Shown: positions 17,643 through 27,030, counted from the first letter of the stretch. The stretch: DNA of 64,000 nucleotides from Marixanthomonas spongiae (GCF_003095375.1 NZ_QEHR01000002.1:124001-188000); one strand, 5' to 3'. Notes: generated from the sequence alone by a model not told the origin. Numbers and translations: made by a program.

Positions 17643-18107
17643 TTATTGCTGCGTATTTACTTTTTCTTTCAATTTTTCAATCTCTTTTTGTTGCTGAAGC
17701 GTATAAAGCGTCAATTCTTCTACTTTTTTTAGCAACAATAAATTCATTTCTTTTAAAGACATGCCTTCGGTTTGCATTGTTTCAGCAGAAGGGATTTCAG
17801 GCAAATGGTGGTGTTTTTTTATATACGCTTCCAATTCAGGCAATGTAATGAGTTTATAATTCGGCATCATTTCCGAAGTACTTGTAAAATACTGCTCAAA
17901 AACATAGTCGGGCGCTACGGCACCTTGCAGATCGACCAATACTTCTTGGGTGTGTATTTTTCCTTTCACGGTCAAGAGTTCATCGGGACGTTCGGTGCCA
18001 ATGCCTATTTTTCCATTTGTTTCGGTCAAGTTTTTAAAAGGGTTGCGCTGGGCGTTCATGGTGAGCGCTGTTGCAATTATCATCAATAAAATAAAGGTGT
18101 TTTTCAT
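17643..18107 (-). CDS. secreted tail-fibre-like protein with C-terminal S74-like segment
   Basis: 154 residues: signal peptide to about 20, then GKIGIGTERPDELLTVKG, the short beta motif common in Bacteroidetes proteins annotated as tail-fibre or cell-wall anchor proteins. Near the end HHHLPEIPSAETMQTEGMSL and a heptad-like helix EMNLLLLKKVEELTLYTLQQ resemble the endosialidase-chaperone (S74) end. Probably a trimeric surface protein; function unknown. Monocistronic as far as seen. Confidence 0.7.
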   Translation of the reverse strand: MKNTFILLMIIATALTMNAQRNPFKNLTETNGKIGIGTERPDELLTVKGKIHTQEVLVDLQGAVAPDYVFEQYFTSTSEMMPNYKLITLPELEAYIKKHHHLPEIPSAETMQTEGMSLKEMNLLLLKKVEELTLYTLQQQKEIEKLKEKVNTQQ

Positions 18108-18253
18108 GTTGCTCTCATTCAGTATTAAAATCTAAAAATACTTGAAATTTTTGAGAGGTTGCTAAAGGTTTCTTAAAAACATAATTATCGCAGGCAAGTT
18201 TCGTTACAGGTTAAGAGAATGATGTAATTTTACCATCAAAAAATTTCAACTCC

Positions 18254-21200
18254 ATGAGCAAAAACCTGATCGCCCTCTCCCTTTTCTTCTTATCTTCCGT
18301 CTACGGGTTTTCACAGCAAACGGCTGCGTTTACCAACGACCTTGTTGATTATAACAAAGCTATTGAACTCTATAACAACAATCAGTTTTTGGCTGCCCAA
18401 ACCCTGTTTTCCAAAGTTAAACAAAGCACCGACCAAAAAACCATTGAAGGCGATTGCGCGTATTACATCGCCAATAGTGCTGTACGGTTGAACCAACAGG
18501 ATGCCGACCAATTAATGGAAGCATTTGTGGAAGACTATCCCACCAGCATCAAACGGAACGACGCCTACATTAACGTGGCGAATTATTATTTTGAAAACGG
18601 AAAATACGCCCACGCCCGTAAATGGTTCGATAAAGTGGATGAAAGCAGCTTGAGTCGTGGTGAAATGGAAAAATACAACTTCAATAATGGCTATGCATAC
18701 TTTAAAAGCAAACGGTATAACGAAGCGAAAAAATACTTTAACCGGGTTTCTGCCTCTCAAAAATACGGTTCGCAAGCCAAGTATTATTTGGGGTACATCG
18801 CGTATGAGGGCGACGATTATGAACAGGCCAACCAACAATTTGAAGAAATAAAAGGCGATGAACGTTACGCCGAAGACTTGTCGTATTACCAAGCCGATAT
18901 GAACTTTAAACTCGGAAACTTTCAAAAAGCCATCGATTTAGGGAAAGAACAGTACGATAGCTCCAATCCGAGGGAACGTAGCGAACTTTCAAAAATCATT
19001 GGCGAAAGTTATTTCAATCTGGGGCAATATGCCAAAGCGATCCCGTATTTAAAGGAATACAAAGGCAAACGCGGTAAGTGGAACAATACCGATTACTATC
19101 AGTTAGGGTATGCGTATTACAAGCAAGGTGATTATCAAAGCGCGATTAATGAATTCAACAAAATTATCGACGGAAGCAATTCCGTAGCACAAAATGCGTA
19201 TTACCATTTGGCCGAAAGTTATTTGAAATTAGATCAAAAACAACAAGCCTTGAATGCGTTTAAAAATGCTTCGGAAATGGATTTTTCCGAAGAAATAAAA
19301 GAAGATGCTTTTTTAAATTATGCAAAACTGAGTTACGAAATAGGAAACAGTTACCAAAGCGCCCCACAAGTGTTGTTGTCGTTTATTGAGACCTACCCAG
19401 ATAACAAAAACAACGAAGCGTTGAAAAATTTGTTGATCGATTCGTACATCACTTCAAAAAACTACCAAGCAGCGATGGAGCTGTTGGAAAACAACAAAGC
19501 GTTCGAAAACAAATTGGCGTACCAAAAAGTGGCTTTTTTCCGCGGAGTGGAATTGTACAACAACGGAAAGTACTCCGAAGCAAAAAATATGTTCAACAAA
19601 TCGTTGCAAGAACCTCGCGATGCAACCTATACGGCAAGGGCCACCTATTGGAAATCCGAAAGCGATTACCAATTGTCTAATTTTGGAGAAGCATTAATTG
19701 GTTACAAACAATACTTACAGTTGCCGGAAGCAGCTGCTACGCCCGAATATGACAACGCCCGCTACAATCTGGCTTACACTAATTTTAAGCTGAAAAATTA
19801 CAACAAAGCCATTACCAATTTTAAAGGCTATTTGGAAAGCGCATCGGCAAACGGCGCCCGAAAACAAGATGCTTATTTGCGTTTGGCGGACAGTTATTTT
19901 GTAACCAGCCAATACTGGCCTGCGATGGAAAATTATAACAAAGCCATCGAGCTTGGCGCGACCGATGAAGATTATGCAGCGTTTCAAAAAGCAATAAGTT
20001 ATGGGTTTGTCGATAGGATCGAGCAAAAAATAGAAGGCTTGCAAAATTTTTTACGCACCTACGTGAAATCGGTCTATCGAGACGACGCATTGTACGAATT
20101 GGGCAATACGTATGTTTCCCAAAACAAAAATAACGAAGCATTAAGAACCTATGATAACTTGATTCAAAACGTTCCGAAAAGCATTTATAAACCAAGGGCG
20201 TTAATGAAAAAAGCGTTGATTTTGGACAATACCGGAAAAAGTAATGAAGCGTTGGCTATTTTTAAGCAAGTAGCCAAGGAATATCCTTCCACGCCAGAAG
20301 CTGTGCAGGCTGTTTCTTCAGCAAAAATTATTTACATCGATCAAGGGAATGTAGATCAATATGCCAATTGGGTGAATACGTTGGATTATATTTCGGTGGA
20401 AGACAGTGAGCTGGACGATGCCACGTATCAAGCCGCCGAACAGCCGTATTTGGAAAATAAAATCAGTCAAGCGATTTCCCGGTTTGAAGCCTACTTAAAA
20501 GATTTTCCCAATGGAAAACACGCCTTGAATGCGCACTTCTATTTAGGTCAGTTGTATTTTGCCGAAACGGGAAAGGAGAAAGCCATTCCACATTACGAAT
20601 ATGTGGTGTCGAGAGAGCAAAACGAATTTACAGAACCGGCCTTGGCCCGAATTTCAGAATTGTATCTGGGTAAAAACAATTACGAAAAAGCACTTAGCTA
20701 TTTAAAGCGTTTGGAAACAGCGGCCAATTCGCCGCAGAATATCATCTTTGCCCAGACCAACAGCATGAAAGCCAGTTACGAGCTAAAGCAGTATGCCGAA
20801 GCGGTCAATTATGCTGAAAGAGTACTTCAGAACTCTAAAATAGATAACAGTATTAAAAGCGATGCGCAAGTAATTATTGCCCGTTCAGCGATGAAGACCA
20901 ATGACGAAGCAAAAGCGAAACAAGCATACGCCGAAGTTGGCAAAATAGCAACAGGCGAATTGGCTGCCGAAGCGTTATACTACGATGCCTATTTTAAACG
21001 GAAAGAAGGAGATTTTAAAGCGTCAAACGAATCGGTGCAACGATTGGCCAAAGATTATCCGGGCTATAAATTATACGGTGCCAAAGGGTTGTTGTTGATG
21101 GCAAAGAACTTTTACGATTTAAACGATGCCTATCAAGCCACCTATATTTTGGACAGCTTGATTAAAAACTTCAGTGAATATACCGAAGTCGTCAACGAAG

Positions 21201-21274
21201 CCAAAGCAGAACTGGCCAGGATAAAAGCCGCAGAAGCCAAAACCAACGCTTCGGTAGAAACCGAAGAAAACTAA
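18254..21274 (+). CDS. large periplasmic/secreted tetratricopeptide-repeat protein
   Basis: 1006 residues with a signal peptide (cleavage near GFSQQ, about 21) and then TPR units almost to the end, for example QSAINEFNKIIDGSNSVAQN, ALRTYDNLIQNVPKSIYKPR and EALAIFKQVAKEYPSTPEAV. The repeats make a long alpha-helical scaffold for protein binding. The C-terminal tail (AEAKTNASVETEEN) is charged and probably disordered. The next genes encode an outer-membrane barrel and a thioredoxin-like protein at 30 and 2 bp spacing, suggesting one envelope module. The function of the trio is not known to me. Confidence 0.88.
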   Translation: MSKNLIALSLFFLSSVYGFSQQTAAFTNDLVDYNKAIELYNNNQFLAAQTLFSKVKQSTDQKTIEGDCAYYIANSAVRLNQQDADQLMEAFVEDYPTSIKRNDAYINVANYYFENGKYAHARKWFDKVDESSLSRGEMEKYNFNNGYAYFKSKRYNEAKKYFNRVSASQKYGSQAKYYLGYIAYEGDDYEQANQQFEEIKGDERYAEDLSYYQADMNFKLGNFQKAIDLGKEQYDSSNPRERSELSKIIGESYFNLGQYAKAIPYLKEYKGKRGKWNNTDYYQLGYAYYKQGDYQSAINEFNKIIDGSNSVAQNAYYHLAESYLKLDQKQQALNAFKNASEMDFSEEIKEDAFLNYAKLSYEIGNSYQSAPQVLLSFIETYPDNKNNEALKNLLIDSYITSKNYQAAMELLENNKAFENKLAYQKVAFFRGVELYNNGKYSEAKNMFNKSLQEPRDATYTARATYWKSESDYQLSNFGEALIGYKQYLQLPEAAATPEYDNARYNLAYTNFKLKNYNKAITNFKGYLESASANGARKQDAYLRLADSYFVTSQYWPAMENYNKAIELGATDEDYAAFQKAISYGFVDRIEQKIEGLQNFLRTYVKSVYRDDALYELGNTYVSQNKNNEALRTYDNLIQNVPKSIYKPRALMKKALILDNTGKSNEALAIFKQVAKEYPSTPEAVQAVSSAKIIYIDQGNVDQYANWVNTLDYISVEDSELDDATYQAAEQPYLENKISQAISRFEAYLKDFPNGKHALNAHFYLGQLYFAETGKEKAIPHYEYVVSREQNEFTEPALARISELYLGKNNYEKALSYLKRLETAANSPQNIIFAQTNSMKASYELKQYAEAVNYAERVLQNSKIDNSIKSDAQVIIARSAMKTNDEAKAKQAYAEVGKIATGELAAEALYYDAYFKRKEGDFKASNESVQRLAKDYPGYKLYGAKGLLLMAKNFYDLNDAYQATYILDSLIKNFSEYTEVVNEAKAELARIKAAEAKTNASVETEEN

Positions 21275-21304
21275 CAAAAGCAATTAAATAAAAACCTGCT
21301 ACCT

Positions 21305-23125
21305 ATGCAAATAGCTTTCAGTAACACAACTACTGTTTTATTTTCACTAAGAAAAAATTCCCCCTTTGAAGGGGGATTGAGGGGGATGTTCTCAGCACTT
21401 TTAATCTTATTTTCAATAACCTCAACCCTCGCCCAAGACAAAGACGGCGAAGAGCAAGAAGACGACCTGGATACCGAAGTGGTCAACATTGTAAAACCTT
21501 ACACGCCTATCATTTCCGATGCGTTTAAAGTTAAGGAAACCCCAGTGTTGAACGACTCGGTCACCACACAGAAAAAAGAAGTGAAATACGAGATATTTTC
21601 GGTTCCGGTTGCGTCCACGTTTACTCCGGCCAAAGGAAAGGCGGAAACGGTTGAAAAAGCAAAACCGATTAAGTTGTACGATAATTATGCAACGTTGGGG
21701 TTTGGAAATTACACGGCTGTTTTAGGCGAACTGTACAGTAATTTTCAAATTAGCCGGACCGATAATGCCGGATTTTATTTCCGCCACAATTCCGCACAAG
21801 GCGATATTGACGACGTGCTCCTGGAAAACAAATATTACGACACTAAGTTGGACGCCAATTACAGCAGCCGCCAACGGTATATGACGTATAAATTGGATGC
21901 GGGCGTGGAGCACCAATTGTTTAATTGGTATGGTTTGAACGATTATTATACTGAAAATTATGAAACCATAGCTTCTGAAATCGATCCGCAGCAACAGTAT
22001 TACAGTGGGTACCTAGGGGGAAGCATTGCGATGGACGATTCATTCTTTGAAAAAGCCACTGCAAAAATCCGGTACACGGGCGATGCGTTTTCTTCATCCG
22101 AATTTCACATCAATGCCCAACCCGAGTTTTCATTTCCCTTGACCGAGCTTACCTTAAAAGTGGATGGCGATGTAGATTATTTAAGCGGAAGTTTTGACCA
22201 CGGCTACCTTTCGCCTAACGCAATTGAATACAGCTATTTAAACGCAGGTGTGATGCCAGCTTTGGTGTATGTAAATGATGATCTTTCGGTTTCTTTGGGT
22301 GCTGCAGCCTATGTAAGCTTAGATATGGAAAACAGCGAAACAGATTTTTTCTTGTATCCACGCATCAACGCTTCGTACCGCCTGGTGGACGAATTATTGA
22401 TCGTGTATGGTGGCGCAGAAGGCGATTTAAAGCAAAACACGTATTATAATTTCAAAAAAACCAATCCGTATGTGTCACCTACCTTGTTCGTGGCACCTAC
22501 GAGCCAATTGTATGAAGGGTTTGCCGGATTAAAAGGGAAGTTGAGCAACTCAATTGGTTATAACCTGCGCGCTTCCTACGGAAAAGATGAAAACAAAGCC
22601 TTGTTCAAGGCCAATCAGTTCTCAACGGGAGCGATCACGGGGGAAGGTTACGAATACGGAAACTCCTTTAATGTGGTCTATGACGATGTAAATACGCTTT
22701 CGGTATTCGGGGAATTGAAAGTGGATGTTAGCAATACATTCGCATTGGGGATAACCGGCGAATATTTCAGCTACGATACCACCAACGAAGCCCAAGCATG
22801 GAACCTACCTGAGTTGAAAGCCTCTCTATTTTCAAACTTTAACATCACCGAACAGTTGTATGGAGGTGCTTCGGTATTTTATGTTGGCGAACGTAAAGAC
22901 CTATATTCCAATCGCATCATGCCTTTTGAACCTCAATTATTTGGAGAAAAAACCTTAGACGGTTATCTGGATGCAAATGTGCATTTAGGTTACAACATTA
23001 ACGAACGGTTATCGGTTTTTGCCAAAGGCAGCAACCTGTTGAGCGACAATTATGAAAAGTGGTTCAATTATCCCGTGCAAGGTATTCAAGCCTTGGTGGG
23101 CGCTACGTATAAATTTGACTGGTAA
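21305..23125 (+). CDS. TonB-dependent-receptor-like outer-membrane beta-barrel
   Basis: 606 residues. After the signal region comes DLDTEVVNIVKPYTPIISDA, an N-terminal segment typical of a Bacteroidetes barrel found beside such TPR proteins. Many amphipathic strands follow, and it ends in the aromatic beta-signal GATYKFDW. No plug domain is obvious, so it may not be a true TonB receptor. Two starts are possible. The ATG at 21305 gives an N-terminus that translates an inserted G/C repeat (21357-21388). The ATG at 21386, at the repeat end, leaves a signal peptide without a positive residue, so 21305 is preferred. Confidence 0.75.
   Translation: MQIAFSNTTTVLFSLRKNSPFEGGLRGMFSALLILFSITSTLAQDKDGEEQEDDLDTEVVNIVKPYTPIISDAFKVKETPVLNDSVTTQKKEVKYEIFSVPVASTFTPAKGKAETVEKAKPIKLYDNYATLGFGNYTAVLGELYSNFQISRTDNAGFYFRHNSAQGDIDDVLLENKYYDTKLDANYSSRQRYMTYKLDAGVEHQLFNWYGLNDYYTENYETIASEIDPQQQYYSGYLGGSIAMDDSFFEKATAKIRYTGDAFSSSEFHINAQPEFSFPLTELTLKVDGDVDYLSGSFDHGYLSPNAIEYSYLNAGVMPALVYVNDDLSVSLGAAAYVSLDMENSETDFFLYPRINASYRLVDELLIVYGGAEGDLKQNTYYNFKKTNPYVSPTLFVAPTSQLYEGFAGLKGKLSNSIGYNLRASYGKDENKALFKANQFSTGAITGEGYEYGNSFNVVYDDVNTLSVFGELKVDVSNTFALGITGEYFSYDTTNEAQAWNLPELKASLFSNFNITEQLYGGASVFYVGERKDLYSNRIMPFEPQLFGEKTLDGYLDANVHLGYNINERLSVFAKGSNLLSDNYEKWFNYPVQGIQALVGATYKFDW
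21357..21388 (+). repeat. G/C-rich repeat inside the 5' end of the barrel gene
   Basis: ATTCCCCCTTTGAAGGGGG followed by ATTGAGGGGGATG. The palindrome CCCCCTTTGAAGGGGG plus GGGGGAT is a form of a dispersed repeat often seen between genes in Bacteroidetes genomes (from memory). Here it is in frame and encodes NSPFEGGLRGM, just before the hydrophobic core of the signal peptide. Confidence 0.7.
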
Positions 23126-23127
23126 CA

Positions 23128-23460
23128 ATGAAGCAACCTCAAAATTTACAAGAAGTACAACAGGTTATTCAATCTGGGAGACCGGTGTTGTTATATTTTT
23201 CAGGAGCGCGCTGTAGTGTTTGCAAGGCGTTAAAACCTAAAGTTGAAAGTGTAATTAGTTCAAATTTTCAAAACATGCTTCTTTTTGAAATTGTACTGGA
23301 ACAACATCCTGAAATCGCTGCTCATTATATGGTGTTTACAAACCCCACAACGGTGGTTTTCTTCGATGGTAAAGAAACCATACGGGAAGGAAAAAACATG
23401 AGTATTCCTCAATTTTCAAAAGCCGTGGATAGACTTTACAGGCTCTATAACCATACTTAA
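23128..23460 (+). CDS. thioredoxin-family protein
   Basis: 110 residues without a signal peptide, so cytoplasmic. The thioredoxin fold is shown by GRPVLLYFSGARCSVCKAL with the redox pair Cys29/Cys32 (CSVC in place of CGPC), and by the cis-proline region VFTNPTTVVFFDGKE. Probably a disulfide reductase of unknown partner. It begins 2 bp after the barrel gene stop and is followed by a terminator, so it is the last gene of that operon. Confidence 0.85.
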   Translation: MKQPQNLQEVQQVIQSGRPVLLYFSGARCSVCKALKPKVESVISSNFQNMLLFEIVLEQHPEIAAHYMVFTNPTTVVFFDGKETIREGKNMSIPQFSKAVDRLYRLYNHT

Positions 23461-23498
23461 TCCATACTTAGGGGTTTGATGCCCGTTCAATCGCAGTT

Positions 23499-23531
23499 AA
23501 AAAAGCAACCGTCGTTACAGTTGCTTTTTTT
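23499..23531 (+). terminator. terminator of the TPR/barrel/thioredoxin operon
   Basis: AAAAAAGCAAC pairs with GTTGCTTTTTT around a 10-nt loop, followed by more T. It abuts the -7 box of the next gene. Confidence 0.85.
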
Positions 23532-23538
23532 ATTTTTG
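23531..23538 (+). promoter_or_regulatory. -7 box of the lipoprotein gene at 23569
   Basis: TATTTTTG fits TAnnTTTG, starts where the upstream terminator ends, and lies 30 bp before the ATG. This rules out the longer in-frame start at 23476. Confidence 0.7.
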
Positions 23539-23568
23539 CAATGCAATAGATTTAAAACAATAATTTAC

Positions 23569-24141
23569 ATGAAGAATAATAGTTTATTAATTGGACTCTT
23601 AATTGTAATTACCTTTTGGTCTTGTTCATCAGATGATGACAACCCTATCCAAAATACAGAAATTGAATCTAACTTTATTTTAGATGGAACAAATTTTTCT
23701 ATTCCAAATGGTTTTATCATTGAGAATTTCGGCTTTAATAATAATCAACAAACCGTTTTTCTTCTAGATGGATTGATAATAAATAAAGAGTATTATGGTG
23801 TTGGGTGTGATTATTCCACTAACTTGACAAACGGAATTATATTTAATGAAATTGTATCTTCTACAAATGGTCTTCAATCTGGAACGTATAACTATCATCC
23901 AAATCAAAATGATTTCACAATAGAAGATGTTACGGTTTTAACAAATATTGTAGTTGAAAATAATTGTGTGGTTTCTTCAGAATCAATTACTAGTGATGGA
24001 CAAATAACTAAAGCAACTTTAGATGTTGAAAGAGAAGGCAACAGTTATATTTTAGACTTTTCGATAAATACTAAAGATTTTGGAACAATCAATGGGACCT
24101 ATGCAGGAAACCTTCAATTGACTCAAGATTTATCGGAATAA
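23569..24141 (+). CDS. lipoprotein of unknown function
   Basis: 190 residues with a lipoprotein signal (lipobox TFWSC) followed by the SSDDDNP linker common in flavobacterial surface lipoproteins. The rest is Asn/Thr-rich and beta-strand-like; no family recognised. Cysteines in VGCDY and NNCVVSS could pair. More AT-rich than its neighbours. Preceded by its own promoter. Confidence 0.7.
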   Translation: MKNNSLLIGLLIVITFWSCSSDDDNPIQNTEIESNFILDGTNFSIPNGFIIENFGFNNNQQTVFLLDGLIINKEYYGVGCDYSTNLTNGIIFNEIVSSTNGLQSGTYNYHPNQNDFTIEDVTVLTNIVVENNCVVSSESITSDGQITKATLDVEREGNSYILDFSINTKDFGTINGTYAGNLQLTQDLSE

Positions 24142-24207
24142 AAATTTTTTTCGATACTGTATAGTTTAAATCAGATGCTACGCTAATAAAATAAATTAAC
24201 CCAACCT

Positions 24208-25848
24208 ATGAAAAAAGTTATTCCCCTATTATTTCTTTTAAGTCTGCTTATTTCTTGTGCCCCAGAAAAAATTCCGGCAGATCTTTTAGTGAAAAATGCC
24301 ACTATTTATACGGTAAATGAAAATTTTGATACCGAACATGCTTTTGTGGTCAAAGACGGGAAAATTTTGGAAATCGGCATAAAACCCGAGTTGGAGTTGA
24401 AATATAACATTGCTGAAACCTACGATGCCAAAGGGCAAACCATCGTGCCGGGATTGATCGATGCGCACGCCCACCTGTACGGATTAGGTGTCAACCTGCA
24501 AGATGTTGATTTAACCGAAACCACCAGCTACGATGAGGTGTTGGCGCGGGTCATCACATTTCAGAAAGAGAAAAATAAAGATTATATAATAGGCCGTGGT
24601 TGGGACCAGAACGATTGGGATGTAAAAGAGTTTCCCACCAAGAAGGAACTGGATTCGCTTTTCCCTGAAACGCCTGTTGCCTTAACCCGTATCGATGGCC
24701 ACGCTATGATCGTAAACAGCAAAGCTCTGGAACTGGCGGGCATCACTCCCAAAACCAAAATGGACGGCGGGCTTATTGGCGTGGAAAATGGTAACCTTAC
24801 CGGCCTTTTGGTCGATACTCCTATGGAAATGGTGAAGAAAACATTTCCAAAACAAAACAAAGCTTACAATACCCAAGCGCTGCTCGATGCCGAAAGGATA
24901 TGCCTCGAAAACGGATTGACCACCGTTAACGATGCTGGGTTGGACCGGGAGATTATCGAGCTTATCGATGCTTTGCAGCAAAAAGACAGTATGGCCCTGC
25001 GCATGTATGCCATGGCGAGCAATACCCCGGAGAACCTGGATTATTACTTGAACAACGGTAAAATAAAAACCAACAGATTAAGCGTGCGTTCCATAAAAGT
25101 ATATGCCGATGGGGCTTTGGGCTCAAGAGGCGCCGCTATGCGGAAGCCGTACAGCGATATGCCCGGGCATTTTGGCGCGATGATTACCCCTGCAGACAGT
25201 TTACAAGCTTTGGCAGATAAAATAGCGGGTGCCGGTTTTCAAATGAACACCCATGCCATTGGCGATTCGGCAAACATTGCGGTGTTGCGGGCATACCAAT
25301 CGGCTTTGAAAGGCAAAAACGATGCCCGTTGGAAAGTGGAGCACGCTCAGATAATCAGCAAACAGGATTTTGATATGTTTTCAAACAACATCATACCTTC
25401 CGTACAGCCTACCCACGCCACCAGCGATATGTACTGGGCCGAAGACCGCATTGGCCCCAAACGGATAAAAGGGGCGTACGCTTATAAAACGCTGTTGGAC
25501 AATGCAGGCATCATCGTATTGGGAACCGATTTTCCCGTAGAAAAAGTTAACCCGATGTACACCTTTTACGCCGCCGTAGCGCGGAAGGATTTAACACATC
25601 ACCCTGAAAAGGGCTTTCAGAAAAAAGATGCCTTATCGAGGGAAGAAGCTTTAAAAGGGATGACCATTTGGGCCGCCTATTCCAATTTTGAAGAAGGTGA
25701 AAAAGGAAGCATCGAGGAAGGGAAGTTTGCCGATTTCACGGTATTGAGCCGCGATATCATGAAGGTTTCCGAAGACAGCATCCCCAACACCAAGGTTGTT
25801 GCTACCTTTATAAACGGAAAAAAAGAATTTAGCTTAGAAGAAGAATAA
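24208..25848 (+). CDS. lipoprotein amidohydrolase, YtcJ-like (amidohydrolase 3)
   Basis: 546 residues. A lipoprotein signal (LISC, Cys17) is followed by an N-terminal beta-sandwich segment and the metal site DAHAHLYGLG (His87, His89). Further ligands and substrate-site motifs are NTHAIGDSAN, KVEHAQIIS and VLGTDFPVEKVNP, all typical of YtcJ-like metal-dependent hydrolases. Substrates of this branch are amide or ester-like compounds and are not predictable here. Anchored in the periplasm. A strong terminator follows, so it is monocistronic. Confidence 0.88.
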   Translation: MKKVIPLLFLLSLLISCAPEKIPADLLVKNATIYTVNENFDTEHAFVVKDGKILEIGIKPELELKYNIAETYDAKGQTIVPGLIDAHAHLYGLGVNLQDVDLTETTSYDEVLARVITFQKEKNKDYIIGRGWDQNDWDVKEFPTKKELDSLFPETPVALTRIDGHAMIVNSKALELAGITPKTKMDGGLIGVENGNLTGLLVDTPMEMVKKTFPKQNKAYNTQALLDAERICLENGLTTVNDAGLDREIIELIDALQQKDSMALRMYAMASNTPENLDYYLNNGKIKTNRLSVRSIKVYADGALGSRGAAMRKPYSDMPGHFGAMITPADSLQALADKIAGAGFQMNTHAIGDSANIAVLRAYQSALKGKNDARWKVEHAQIISKQDFDMFSNNIIPSVQPTHATSDMYWAEDRIGPKRIKGAYAYKTLLDNAGIIVLGTDFPVEKVNPMYTFYAAVARKDLTHHPEKGFQKKDALSREEALKGMTIWAAYSNFEEGEKGSIEEGKFADFTVLSRDIMKVSEDSIPNTKVVATFINGKKEFSLEEE

Positions 25849-25898
25849 ATCTTTTGACCTAAAGAGCATAATAGATTAAAAGAATATGGAATATAACG

Positions 25899-25940
25899 AA
25901 AAACTGTTTTGAAGGATTATGTGCAAAACAGTTTTTTTTT
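25899..25940 (+). terminator. terminator of the amidohydrolase gene
   Basis: AAAACTGTTTTG and CAAAACAGTTTT form a 12-bp stem with a 12-nt loop, followed by a run of T. Confidence 0.85.
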
Positions 25941-25965
25941 GTATTGCAAACTCGTATTTTCCTCT

Positions 25966-26115
25966 AACATCCAACATCCAACATCCAACATCCAACATCC
26001 AACATCCAACATCTAACATCCAACATCTAACATCCAACATCTAACATCCAACATCCAACATCCAACATCCAACATCTAACATCTAACACCCAACATCCAG
26101 CATCCAGCATCCAGC
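25966..26115. repeat. heptamer tandem array AACATCC/AACATCT, about 21 units
   Basis: An uninterrupted period-7 array; most units are AACATCC, with AACATCT variants, and the last three drift to AGCATCC. It ends exactly at the stop codon of the metalloprotease gene (26116-26118). No gene lies in it. Confidence 0.95.
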
Positions 26116-26901
26116 CTATTTGCCCCCTTTCGCCTGCAGGTCCTCTATGCATAGGGAATCCAATTGCGGCACTGTGGCCCTGCGCTGTAAAAATCGCGCT
26201 ACTTCCTTGCGTCCTGTGTTGCTGGCTTGGAAATACATTAAACAATTGTCAATGACGCAGTGACGGGAGTTGTCCGCATCTTCGTGGCCTTTGGGGTGTA
26301 TATCGTCGTTGGTGATGTTTACCAATCCCAAAATATGCCCAAATTCGTGTTCTAAAGTGGTGGTTTCCAAAGTGGCCAAATCACCGCCTCCTTGATTGTT
26401 GTTGATTAAGTCCAACAACGTCTTTTTATAGACCACAATAGAGGTGTTTCGGTAAGCCGTGCCCAAGGTTACGGTTTTATCGGTATCCTTGTTCGATTTC
26501 CCATTGGAGAGAAACACGTAAACCGCCAAGTTATCGTCTTTGGTATAAGCGGTCCTGTTATTTTCTTCAATTTCTTTTATTTCATCAATATCAAACGGGG
26601 CTCCGGTAGGCGGATCGATAACGGTTTCCTTAATAATAATGCCGCCCGGTTTTTTTATGCGTTGGTCTAAAAATTGTTCCAAAGCAATTTTGGTCTCTTC
26701 GGTGGGTGGGTATCCCGGTGCATACACAAATTCTATTGTCAGGCTTTGGTAAATATCGTCCGATAGAATGTCCTCTGCAGATTTCCCCAAGGATTTTTTG
26801 TTTTCGGCCGTAGGGTCTATGGTGTTTGAGTCGTCATCTTTACAGCCAATAACTAAGGTGGAAAAAAAGAAAAGAAATAAGGCAGGGAGGGAAATCTTCA
26901 T
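26116..26901 (-). CDS. lipoprotein zinc metalloprotease (metzincin-like)
   Basis: 261 residues: lipoprotein signal with Cys20, an acidic linker, and a C-terminal catalytic region with LEHEFGHILGLVN. HEFGH (185-189) supplies two zinc ligands and the catalytic glutamate. The third metzincin ligand (HExxHxxGxxH) is replaced by Asn195; His202, His206 or His214 in the following loop may substitute. The downstream RHC and CLMYF motifs resemble matrixin or archaemetzincin-like ends and may hold a disulfide. Probably a periplasmic or surface protease. The promoter lies at 26924-26931. The 3' end runs into a heptamer array. Confidence 0.8.
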   Translation of the reverse strand: MKISLPALFLFFFSTLVIGCKDDDSNTIDPTAENKKSLGKSAEDILSDDIYQSLTIEFVYAPGYPPTEETKIALEQFLDQRIKKPGGIIIKETVIDPPTGAPFDIDEIKEIEENNRTAYTKDDNLAVYVFLSNGKSNKDTDKTVTLGTAYRNTSIVVYKKTLLDLINNNQGGGDLATLETTTLEHEFGHILGLVNITNDDIHPKGHEDADNSRHCVIDNCLMYFQASNTGRKEVARFLQRRATVPQLDSLCIEDLQAKGGK

Positions 26902-26923
26902 AGTGCAATCGTTATATTTTTAG

Positions 26924-26931
26924 CAAACATA
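26924..26931 (-). promoter_or_regulatory. -7 box of the metalloprotease gene
   Basis: TATGTTTG on the minus strand fits TAnnTTTG, 22 bp before the ATG at 26901. Confidence 0.6.
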
Positions 26932-27030
26932 CCCTTAAAATGAATAATCTAAAAACGGGCAGCTTTATTTTAACGCATGAATGTGCATTTCCGTATATAG
27001 CCAAAATATTTTGAAAAAGCTTTCAGCCGG

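Noticed and set aside
25966-26115. Regular repeats mistaken for a CRISPR array
   Set aside because: The period is 7 bp with no spacers and no cas genes nearby; it is a simple minisatellite.
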